Origin: Halioxenophilus aromaticivorans
GTDB taxonomy: Bacteria; Pseudomonadota; Gammaproteobacteria; Pseudomonadales; Cellvibrionaceae
Reading direction: 5' to 3'
Assembly (NCBI RefSeq): GCF_042850945.1
Contig: NZ_AP031496.1
Location: forward strand, 3,348,001 to 3,412,000
DNA length: 64,000 nucleotides
The translations under genes were made by a program, and so were the position numbers. Positions 9,323 to 17,077 of the stretch are shown one piece after another. Within the stretch, counting starts at the first letter, position 1, and each line of letters opens with the position of its first letter. Under the pieces are notes generated by a model, which saw only the letters and a list, made by a program, of their open reading frames with translations, was not told the DNA's origin and ran no database searches.

Positions 9323-9991
9323 CTAGTGAGCCAGCTTAAAAGCCCTGATTTTGGGGCTCTTAAGTATTTCGTCGGCTTCAAACTGCGGGCTAGTACAATT
9401 TGCTGCATTGCTGTTGGCAGCGGCGACCGTATTGCTCTCCTGCTCCACAAAATGCTCCAAAAAGTAGTTAACTTCCGCCAAATCGTAGGCGTAGAGCCTA
9501 TCTTTAAGGTTGCGTACGGTAATCTCGTACTCACGATTACCGTTTGCGATTTCGGCCAAGGCCTTCACAAAGGCCGAAAGATTATCAGCCGCCTTCACCA
9601 AATTGGTTTCTAAGGGGCTAACCCCTTCGCCGCAAATCACTTCGTTAAACAGACCTCGCAACGGCGCAGGCAGCATGGTTACTAAGGATTTCTCAGCGTC
9701 TTGTTCTATGACTTTGTAAGCTTTTTGTATCTCTTCAGAGTAGTACTTTACCGGCGTGGGCAAATCCCCAGTAATCGACTCTGCGCTGTCGTGGTACAGC
9801 CCCAGAGTAGAAAGCCGATCAGGGTTAACGGAGCCATCGAATACCTTGTTATTGATCGCACCCAGCAAATGGGCAATAACCGCCACTTCCCAACTGTGCT
9901 CCATAACATTCTCGGTAAGCGTATTACGCTTTAAGCTCCAACGTTGGATCCAACGCAACCGACTGATGGCAGAGAAAAAACCGCTTTTCAT
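9323..9991 (-). CDS. yfbR: 5'-deoxynucleotidase, HD domain (YfbR-type)
   Basis: Divalent-metal HD-domain enzyme that dephosphorylates deoxyribonucleoside 5'-monophosphates (222 aa). The HD ligands are His32, His67-Asp68 and Asp136, each one residue before the E. coli positions. The T-E-N-V-M-E-H-S and G-L-Y-H-D-S-A-E blocks match the family. E. coli YfbR is 199 aa; this protein has a ~20-residue tail without recognised motif. A GGAGGT ribosome binding site lies 8 nt before the ATG. It is divergent from the WYL regulator; no functional link is evident. Confidence 0.95.
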   Translation of the reverse strand: MKSGFFSAISRLRWIQRWSLKRNTLTENVMEHSWEVAVIAHLLGAINNKVFDGSVNPDRLSTLGLYHDSAESITGDLPTPVKYYSEEIQKAYKVIEQDAEKSLVTMLPAPLRGLFNEVICGEGVSPLETNLVKAADNLSAFVKALAEIANGNREYEITVRNLKDRLYAYDLAEVNYFLEHFVEQESNTVAAANSNAANCTSPQFEADEILKSPKIRAFKLAH

Positions 9992-10040
9992 AACTGCACC
10001 TCCAAACTGGCAAATAAGAACGGCTTACGAGATGTAACAG

Positions 10041-10060
10041 TACTGGTTTAAGTGCCAGTA
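10041..10060. promoter_or_regulatory. Inverted repeat in yfbR/WYL divergent promoter
   Basis: TACTGG (10041-10046) and CCAGTA (10055-10060) form 6-bp arms with an 8-bp spacer. This is a candidate operator for the WYL regulator, whose relatives bind inverted repeats near their own gene. It lies close to the yfbR start, so it could also affect yfbR. Confidence 0.35.
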
Positions 10061-10252
10061 GTGATCGCCGCGCCGCACAAGACTTGTATTCATAGTGCGC
10101 TATAAGCCCTAGAAATACAAATTACCAAGCTTTATGATATGTCGTATTTTCAGGCAGGTTATTGAGCGTCGGCCATCAAATTGCGCGCTAAAACAACAAA
10201 AACCACTAAATATGGGCCAGCACAAACTATATATGGTAGAAGAGGTTTGATT

Positions 10253-11143
10253 GTGACAAAGGAAATAAAGCTCAAGTTCGACCACGTGCTACGCTACAAA
10301 GTGATCGAAATACTTGCCTACTGGGAACAGCGTCTTACCACCAACCACCTGTGCGAACTGTTCGGCATTGGCCGCCAACAGGCGTCTAAAGACATTAATT
10401 TTTATATCAATGAATTAGCACCGGGCAATTTGGTCTACGACAAATACCTCAAAGGCTATCGCCCCAGCACCCGCTTTAAACCACAATTTACCCGTGGCAC
10501 CACCAGCGAATATCTGCAACTGCTGAACGGCAGTAACAAGGTTTACGACACCTTTTTAGAAACCTCGCTTATCGACCAATGCTCTCAAACAAACTATATT
10601 GAAACCATTGCCCCCAGCGACAAAAATATCTCACCGACGATTTTAACAGGGCTAATCAAAGCCATAAAACACCGTCGCCAGGTTACCCTAACCTACGTTT
10701 CGCTGAATAATCCTCGCCCTCAAAAACGCACGTTAGAACCCCACACACTTGTCCACGCCGGGCCGCGTTGGCACGTAAGAGCGTATTGCACTAAAAACCG
10801 AGATTTCAGAGATTTTGTGTTAACTCGATTTCGACACAATGACGACCATGAACCCATCGAAGCCACCCACCCTGCTGTTTCCGAACCGCAACAGGACCAC
10901 TATTGGCAGCACAAGGTTCGCATTAAAATTATTCCAGACACAAGGCTGGAGCCCGCCCAACGCAAAGTGATAGCGCAAGATTACGGCATGGTAAGAAACG
11001 CCTTGGTGATTGAAACTCGAGCCGCACTAGCGAGTTACGTTCTGCAACACTACAAACTGGACCCTAATAAAATTGAAGCCAAGCCAGAAGCTCAGCAACT
11101 GATGATTGGTAATTTAAAAGAGGTTGAAAAATGGCTGTTTTAA
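10253..11143 (+). CDS. WYL-domain transcriptional regulator, CapW/BrxR-like
   Basis: 296 aa from GTG 10253, chosen because AGAGG lies 6-10 nt upstream; a TTG at 10181 would add 24 unlikely residues. Order: N-terminal winged HTH (about 12-60, with F-G-I-G-R-Q-Q-A-S-K-D), the linker pattern L-A-P-G-N-L-V-Y-D-K and Y-R-P, a WYL domain (about 130-210, with R-R-Q-V-T-L-T-Y and P-H-x-L-V) and a C-terminal WCX-like extension. This architecture is that of CapW/BrxR repressors that guard CBASS, BREX and other defence loci. Here the neighbours are yfbR and a glutaredoxin-MauE gene, and no defence operon is visible. Ligand unknown. Confidence 0.87.
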   Translation: MTKEIKLKFDHVLRYKVIEILAYWEQRLTTNHLCELFGIGRQQASKDINFYINELAPGNLVYDKYLKGYRPSTRFKPQFTRGTTSEYLQLLNGSNKVYDTFLETSLIDQCSQTNYIETIAPSDKNISPTILTGLIKAIKHRRQVTLTYVSLNNPRPQKRTLEPHTLVHAGPRWHVRAYCTKNRDFRDFVLTRFRHNDDHEPIEATHPAVSEPQQDHYWQHKVRIKIIPDTRLEPAQRKVIAQDYGMVRNALVIETRAALASYVLQHYKLDPNKIEAKPEAQQLMIGNLKEVEKWLF

Positions 11144-11159
11144 CTAAGCTCTAGATAAG

Positions 11160-11179
11160 TTACACGTCACGAAGTGTAA
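11160..11179. repeat. Short inverted repeat after the WYL gene
   Basis: TTACAC and GTGTAA flank an 8-bp centre just downstream of the WYL stop. There is no T run, so it is more likely a protein site or chance than a terminator. Confidence 0.3.
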
Positions 11180-11206
11180 ATCCATTCCCCATATATTTTG
11201 GCGCAG

Positions 11207-11276
11207 TTTTCGCAACAGAGTTTCCGCAATTAGATTTCCGCAATTAGGTTTCCGCAACAGCGTTTTCGTAACTGTT
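11207..11276 (+). repeat. Five tandem copies of a 14-bp repeat
   Basis: Five consecutive 14-mers start at 11207, 11221, 11235, 11249 and 11263. The shared core is TTTYCGCAA followed by YTAGR or CAGNG variants; copies 2 and 3 differ at one base. The array sits between the WYL regulator and the glutaredoxin-MauE gene. It could be a multi-site operator or a slippage product. There are no spacers, so it is not a CRISPR array. Confidence 0.8.
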
Positions 11277-11417
11277 AGCAATATAAGCTTCATCAACAGT
11301 TTAACGTAAGTAACGCAAACCGATGGTTTGCCGTTTACTGCCGAGAAACGTCAAAAGACTACTCGTCATCGTTGCGCGAAAAATTGTAAAAGCCAACCTA
11401 AAGATGTAACCATTACA

Positions 11418-12170
11418 ATGGAAGACACAAAAAACACCGCAGTACTCTACCGCATGGTAATGCAAGACCATATATGCCCCTGGGGAATCAGAGCTAAAGA
11501 TCTGCTCCAACAATCGGGTTACCACATAGAAGACCATCACCTTAAAAGCAAAGCTCAAACTGAAGCCTTTAAACATAAACATGGTGTAAAAACCACACCG
11601 CAAGCATTTATTGATGGCGAACGGATTGGCGGATACGACGACCTCGTGTTGCATTTTGGTAAGACGCCGCACAAGGATAAATCTGCCACCTCCTACCAAC
11701 CCGTGATTGCTGTTTTCGCAACGTCCTTTTTAATGGCACTTGCCGTGGCCTGGGGCTTCGGCAAAACAATCGCTTTGAGTACGGTAATACCCACCTTCGT
11801 TGCCATTAGCATGTGTAACTTAGCGATTCTGAAATTACGAGATCTCTTCAGTTTCGCCAATCAATTTATTACCTACGATCTAGTGGGCATGCATTGGTTG
11901 CGTTACGCCTATATTTACCCCTTCGCGGAGGCTTTTGCCGGTATTGGCATGTTGTCTGGTATCGTCGGCCCGCTAGTCGCCTTAGTGGCCCTGGTGATTG
12001 GCTCCATCGGTACGGTTTCGGTGGTGAAGGCAGTGTATATCGACAAGCGAGAACTCAAATGTGCCTGCGTCGGCGGCGACAGCAACGTGCCGCTGGGGGC
12101 GATCTCATTAAGTGAGAACCTAATGATGACCGCCATGGGACTGTGGATGTTAAGGTCATCACTGACTTAA
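11418..12170 (+). CDS. Glutaredoxin-MauE/DoxX-like fused redox membrane protein
   Basis: 250 aa from ATG 11418; the open frame reaches 11328 (TTG), but that extension is unlike the domain. Residues about 5-80 form a glutaredoxin-like thioredoxin fold with active-site C-P-W-G (a single cysteine), then T-T-P-Q-A-F-I-D-G and G-G-Y-D-D-L. About four hydrophobic helices follow (95-225), resembling MauE/DoxX. A C-A-C pair lies in the loop near the last helix. The protein probably moves reducing equivalents or forms thiol adducts at the inner membrane; partners are unknown. Its stop codon overlaps that of the convergent channel gene in one TTAA. Confidence 0.82.
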   Translation: MEDTKNTAVLYRMVMQDHICPWGIRAKDLLQQSGYHIEDHHLKSKAQTEAFKHKHGVKTTPQAFIDGERIGGYDDLVLHFGKTPHKDKSATSYQPVIAVFATSFLMALAVAWGFGKTIALSTVIPTFVAISMCNLAILKLRDLFSFANQFITYDLVGMHWLRYAYIYPFAEAFAGIGMLSGIVGPLVALVALVIGSIGTVSVVKAVYIDKRELKCACVGGDSNVPLGAISLSENLMMTAMGLWMLRSSLT

Positions 12171-12604
12171 CCATGGTCATCCTGGGCCGACCTTAGCCTG
12201 GCGATAAACTCCACCAAAAAAGCGCTGTTTAGCCCGAATATGATTAGGCCATCCACCGCCGCAAAGCTTGCCAGCAACCGCCAAGATGGATCTAACGTTA
12301 TATCGCCATACCCTAGGGTGGTAAAGGTAACCACCGAAAAGTACAGTGCTGGCTCTAAGCCATCAAACACCCCAAGCATTACGAAGACGCCCGCCCATGC
12401 CCAGGCACTGCAACTCAGGCCAGCGATCAGCCATAGTACGATAAGTAAAATGGCCAAAATGCTCTTATAGAGATAAGGTGGATTCGATAAAGGTTCGCCG
12501 AAGCGCTTCAGAGCTGATATTGCGATACCAATAAACACCACCTGCAAAATCAGTGTCACTATAATTACAACAGTGCCTACAGCTATCTGTGTGAACAAAT
12601 TCAT
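12167..12604 (-). CDS. Two-TM ion channel protein (K+ selectivity filter)
   Basis: 145 aa from ATG 12604; the frame extends 16 codons upstream but that stretch is not membrane-protein-like. Three hydrophobic segments are present: an N-terminal helix, a second helix and the pore helix with outer helix. The filter T-T-L-G-Y-G-D is characteristic of potassium channels (pfam Ion_trans_2). There is no cytoplasmic RCK domain, so gating is unclear. It is convergent with the glutaredoxin-MauE gene and divergent from the RND operon. Confidence 0.85.
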   Translation of the reverse strand: MNLFTQIAVGTVVIIVTLILQVVFIGIAISALKRFGEPLSNPPYLYKSILAILLIVLWLIAGLSCSAWAWAGVFVMLGVFDGLEPALYFSVVTFTTLGYGDITLDPSWRLLASFAAVDGLIIFGLNSAFLVEFIARLRSAQDDHG

Positions 12605-12881
12605 AAATCTATAACATCCTTGATGTATCGCTACACACGCCCTTGATAGCAACCACTGCCATGAATAAAACTCTATGAAGAATAATAACGCGAAAAGCTT
12701 GGCAACATTCTTCTAAGGCGTTGATTAATACCTTAATTTCTATAAACTCTGACTTTTGATAACACATCGCCAAGGATTATTTTTGCCTGCAATGACAAAT
12801 GCATCATCGCAAAGCAAAAAGTAGGTATTAAATGTGGCGATTAAACCCTTTCTAGTTTGTATACTGCCGGGACGCATACAA

Positions 12882-13955
12882 ATGATAACCTCTAAGTACT
12901 CTCGCTACTGCCTCATCACTCTTACAACCCTGGCAATTACCGCCTGCGGTGGAGAAGCCAACCAAACCTCTGCTCCGGCAGAAATTGTTCGCCCAGTAAA
13001 GCTAGTTAATATCAGTGCCGCACAGGGTACTGAAATAACCCGCTTCCCGGCAGTGGTAAGCGCTAGCCAATCTTCCGAGCTGAGTTTTCAAGTTGGCGGG
13101 CTATTACAAGAATTCCCCATAAAAGAGGCGCAAACCATACAGCGCGGAGAACTGATTGCAAAGTTAGACCCGCGAGACTTTCAGTCAGTCTTAGATGCAG
13201 CCAAGGCGCAATTTAATAGCGCAAATACAGAATATCAACGAGCTGAGCGCCTGGCCAAAGAGGACGCCATAGCCAGCAGCGTGTTAGAACAGAGAAAAAC
13301 GCAGTTAGACATCGCCAAATCACAGCTTGATCAAGCTGAAAAGGCCTTAGACGATTCTGTTCTTACGGCACCTTTCAACGGTGTAATTGCGCAAAAGCAT
13401 GCCAGTAAAAGACAGACGATCTCTCCGGGTCAAGATATCGTTAAGTTAATCAATGTTGATCTACTAGAAGCACAAATTGACTTACCGGCCAGTTTTATTG
13501 CCAATATTCCAAAAGATGAGGCGAGTAACGACCAACGCCGGGCGTATATAATGCTGGATTCCGCGCCAGACCAAATGATTGAGGCGACCTTTAAAGAAGC
13601 ATCTCTACTGGCAGATACCAGCTCACAAACCTACGAAATTACCTTTGAGTTCACACCACCTAGCAACCTCTTGGTATTACCAGGAATGAACGCTACCGTG
13701 GAGATCCAAACTAGCAGCACAGGCGATAACGCCAGAGTTGCAATACCGATGAGCGCCGTCACAGGAAACGACGAAGAGAAATTTGTTTGGGTTGTCGATA
13801 AATCAACGATGCTCGTTAGCAAAAGAGCGGTAGCGTTGGAAAATGGTGTTGGTGAGACACTCATAGTCACCGACGGCTTATCCCAAGACGACACCATCGT
13901 AGCCGCCGGTGCGGCATACCTTTCCGAAGGCCTAAAAGTAAGAGAATGGAAATAA
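12882..13955 (+). CDS. RND efflux periplasmic adaptor lipoprotein
   Basis: Membrane-fusion protein of the HlyD/AcrA type, 357 aa from ATG 12882. This start gives a compact lipoprotein signal ending L-A-I-T-A-C; a GTG at 12834 adds 16 residues and spoils it. After the Cys come a lipoyl half (S-S-E-L-S-F-Q-V-G-G), a coiled-coil hairpin rich in A, Q, K and D (about 95-160), the second lipoyl half (L-T-A-P-F-N-G-V-I) and beta-barrel regions. It joins the inner-membrane pump to the outer-membrane channel encoded next. No local regulator gene is present. Confidence 0.92.
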   Translation: MITSKYSRYCLITLTTLAITACGGEANQTSAPAEIVRPVKLVNISAAQGTEITRFPAVVSASQSSELSFQVGGLLQEFPIKEAQTIQRGELIAKLDPRDFQSVLDAAKAQFNSANTEYQRAERLAKEDAIASSVLEQRKTQLDIAKSQLDQAEKALDDSVLTAPFNGVIAQKHASKRQTISPGQDIVKLINVDLLEAQIDLPASFIANIPKDEASNDQRRAYIMLDSAPDQMIEATFKEASLLADTSSQTYEITFEFTPPSNLLVLPGMNATVEIQTSSTGDNARVAIPMSAVTGNDEEKFVWVVDKSTMLVSKRAVALENGVGETLIVTDGLSQDDTIVAAGAAYLSEGLKVREWK

Positions 13956-14011
13956 TCATCTAGACCACTCAATTCAACTCCTACTTGAATCAGCCCCAGG
14001 CGCACGCTCAC

Positions 14012-17000
14012 ATGAATATCGCAGAATTTACCATTAAAAATACGGTTCTCAGTGTCATCGTTATCCTGTTAACCGTAGTTGGCGGGTGGTCGGCCTACCA
14101 AAACATGGCCCGCTTTGAAGACCCAGAGTTTACCATCCGGCAGGCATTGGTTATTACCAGTTACCCCGGCGCCAGCCCGCAAGAAGTTGCTCTCGAGATC
14201 ACAGAACCGCTAGAAAAAGCCATACAGCAAATGGCGGAGGTCGATACCATTGAGTCTGTTTCCACGGCGGGCAAGTCAGAAATTACGGTGGAGATAAAAT
14301 ACGAGGCATCTCCCAGCAAAGCTGACCTTAAACTCATTTGGACAAAACTAAGGAATAAAGTAAGCGATGCAGCGTTAGCACTGCCGCCTGGTGCTGGCAC
14401 CCCTTATGTAGCAGATGACTTTGGCGATGTATTTGGCTTGCTTTATTACATCACAGGCGATGGCTATACACCCGCGGAACTAAAAAAATACGCTAAAACC
14501 CTACAAAGCTCACTGCTAAAAGTAGATGGAGTCGCGCGAGTATCGCTGGATGGTATTCGTAAAGAAGCTATATTTGTAGAAATATCGCGGGAGACTACCG
14601 CCGCTATTGGGCTATCAATTTCAAATATTTACAACATTTTATCTCAACAAAATGCCGTAGTTTCTTCCGGCGATGTCAACATTGGCGACCAGCGAGTCAT
14701 GATTGATCCAACAGGCTCCATCGACTCTGTTGAAGCAATTCAAAACCTGCTTATCACAACAGATAACAGTGGCAAGCTGGTTTTCCTTAAAGACATTGCC
14801 CGTGTCTGGCGAGGCTATCAAGAACCGGACGAAAAGCTCTATCGATTTGACGGTAAGCCCGCTATAGCGGTAGGTGTCTCCGGCGTTTTAGGTAGTAATA
14901 TTGTAAAAATTGGTGAGGCAGTGGACCAGAAGATTGCCGCCACTGAGAACCTTCGGCCGATCGGCATACAACTGCATGAATTCTATCACCAGGGGAAAAT
15001 TGTCGATGCCTCGGTACAGAATTTCGTTGTCAATGTGATAGCCGCACTAGCGATTGTTATTGTAACGCTACTTATCTTTATGGGTTTAAAATCCGCCTTA
15101 GTGATCGGCGCAGTGTTATTGATGACCATCTTCGCGACATTGGCCACTATGCAAATTGCCGATATTCCGATGCACAGAATTTCACTAGGCGCTTTGATTA
15201 TTGCCTTGGGCATGATGGTAGACAATGCAATTGTAGTAACCGAAGGAATTTTAGTAGGCGTACAAAACGGCACCAAAAAACTCGAAATTGCAAAACGTAT
15301 TGTGAAGCGCTCGGTATGGCCCTTATTGGGGGGAACTCTAGTTGGCATTATCGCTTTCGCTCCCATTGGTTTCGCACCCGGTGCAACTGCGGAATACACT
15401 GGCCACTTGTTCTGGGTTATATTGATTTCGTTAATGTTTAGTTGGCTCTTCGCAATCACATTGACGCCGCTGTTTTGTTATTGGCTATTTAAGGAAGCAA
15501 GCAGCAGTTCGACGAAATCAGAATCGAACGACAGTGCTTTTTTACGGGGATACAAGCGCTTTCTGACCTTTACTCTGCATCAACGCTACCTAGTCGTCGC
15601 TTTAGTGGTGGGAATATTTGTTGCTTCAGTTTGGGGATTCCAGTTCGTAAAATCTGGATTCTTTCCCTCTTCTACGACTCCCATGTTCGTCGTTGATTAC
15701 TGGCTACCCCAAGGCACTAGCATCACCAAAACAGGAAAAGATATTGCTGAGCTGGAGCAGTTTGTTGCCGACCTGGATGGCGTCAACGCTATTCAAACAT
15801 CCATCGGAGCGGGCGCACCGCGCTTTATGTTGGTGTACTCGCCAGAGTCGAACAATTCATCCTACGCCCAACTTTTAATTCGTACCGACGACTATCAGGT
15901 CATCGACGGTATGATGCCTAAAATTCAAAACCACATTGAGAATGCTTTTCCACAAGCTCAGGGGAAAGTCTGGCGCTTTGTTCTAGGTCCTGGCGGCGGC
16001 TCTAAAGTTGAAGCTGAATTTACAGGCCCAGATCCGGCGGTTTTACACGATCTGGCGAACCAAGCAAAGGCTATTATGGTGGCTGACGGCGGAGCTCTAT
16101 CTATCAAAGATAACTGGCGACAGGCGGTAGCCGTGGTGGAGCCGATTTACGCGGCCAGCGCTGCGCAACGCGCCGGCGTCAGCCGAGAGGACCTTGCCCT
16201 TGCCCTACAAACCAATTTCAATGGCCGTTCAGTAGGAGCTTATCGCGAGAACGACGAGCTAATTCCTATCATCTCTCAAGCGCCCGAACGGGAAAGGCTG
16301 GATATCGAAAATATCCGGTATATCCAAGTGCTGAGTTCCGTAACGGGCCGCTCGGTTCCTATTGGTCAAGTAACTGATGGCTTCAGGACAGAATGGAGAG
16401 ATGGCTTACTTAGACGAGAAGATCGCACATGGAAAATCAAAGCCCAAAGCGACCCGTACCCAGATGAGCTGACAGCTGAGCTATTTGCCCGTATTCAACC
16501 CAAAATAGAGGCTATTGAGCTACCCGATGGATATAGCCTTGAATGGGGAGGAGAGCACGGTGACTCACAAGAATCTAATGAAAACCTAGCATCAACAATC
16601 CCGCTTGGCTTATTAGCAATGGTGATCATTGTGTTCGTACTGTTTGGTACTGTTCGCCAACCGGTAGTGATTTGGTTGGTAGTACCCTTGGCAATTATTG
16701 GCGTGGTTGTTGGGCTAGTTTCCACTCAAACCCCCATGGAATTTATGGCCATTCTCGGCTTGTTGTCTCTATCTGGCCTGCTGATTAAAAACGCTATTGT
16801 TTTGGTAGATCAAACAGACCTGGAAATCACTGAGGGTAAAGCCCGTTTCGATGCCGTTGTTGAGGCCGCTGCCAGTCGAGTCCGACCTGTGATGATGGGG
16901 GCACTGACCACCGTGCTCGGTGTAATTCCTCTGTACTTTGATGCGTTTTTTAAGTCCATGTCAGTTGTACTCATATTCGGCCTTACCTTCGCCACAATAC

Positions 17001-17077
17001 TCACACTGGTCATCGTGCCGGTGCTCTACGCCATTTTCTTTAATGTTAAAGCCAGTGAAGTCAGAGGGGCTAAATGA
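14012..17077 (+). CDS. RND-type efflux pump permease
   Basis: Inner-membrane proton-driven pump of the AcrB superfamily, 1021 aa from ATG 14012; a TTG at 13985 is in frame but adds nine residues not typical of the family. It has an N-terminal TM helix, two large periplasmic loops and two TM blocks. In TM4 the proton-relay pair is Asp404-Asn405 (M-V-D-N-A) instead of the Asp-Asp of AcrB. The TM10 lysine (I-K-N-A-I-V-L-V-D) is present. Substrate unknown. It overlaps the following outer-membrane gene by 4 bp, supporting one operon. Confidence 0.93.
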   Translation: MNIAEFTIKNTVLSVIVILLTVVGGWSAYQNMARFEDPEFTIRQALVITSYPGASPQEVALEITEPLEKAIQQMAEVDTIESVSTAGKSEITVEIKYEASPSKADLKLIWTKLRNKVSDAALALPPGAGTPYVADDFGDVFGLLYYITGDGYTPAELKKYAKTLQSSLLKVDGVARVSLDGIRKEAIFVEISRETTAAIGLSISNIYNILSQQNAVVSSGDVNIGDQRVMIDPTGSIDSVEAIQNLLITTDNSGKLVFLKDIARVWRGYQEPDEKLYRFDGKPAIAVGVSGVLGSNIVKIGEAVDQKIAATENLRPIGIQLHEFYHQGKIVDASVQNFVVNVIAALAIVIVTLLIFMGLKSALVIGAVLLMTIFATLATMQIADIPMHRISLGALIIALGMMVDNAIVVTEGILVGVQNGTKKLEIAKRIVKRSVWPLLGGTLVGIIAFAPIGFAPGATAEYTGHLFWVILISLMFSWLFAITLTPLFCYWLFKEASSSSTKSESNDSAFLRGYKRFLTFTLHQRYLVVALVVGIFVASVWGFQFVKSGFFPSSTTPMFVVDYWLPQGTSITKTGKDIAELEQFVADLDGVNAIQTSIGAGAPRFMLVYSPESNNSSYAQLLIRTDDYQVIDGMMPKIQNHIENAFPQAQGKVWRFVLGPGGGSKVEAEFTGPDPAVLHDLANQAKAIMVADGGALSIKDNWRQAVAVVEPIYAASAAQRAGVSREDLALALQTNFNGRSVGAYRENDELIPIISQAPERERLDIENIRYIQVLSSVTGRSVPIGQVTDGFRTEWRDGLLRREDRTWKIKAQSDPYPDELTAELFARIQPKIEAIELPDGYSLEWGGEHGDSQESNENLASTIPLGLLAMVIIVFVLFGTVRQPVVIWLVVPLAIIGVVVGLVSTQTPMEFMAILGLLSLSGLLIKNAIVLVDQTDLEITEGKARFDAVVEAAASRVRPVMMGALTTVLGVIPLYFDAFFKSMSVVLIFGLTFATILTLVIVPVLYAIFFNVKASEVRGAK

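Noticed and set aside
11207..11276. CRISPR array
   Set aside because: The 14-bp units are contiguous, without spacers, and no cas genes are present.
10253..12170. WYL regulator plus membrane protein as a defence operon
   Set aside because: The downstream gene is a glutaredoxin-MauE redox protein with no cyclase, nuclease, methylase or pore-effector features, and a 270-bp gap with repeats separates the two.
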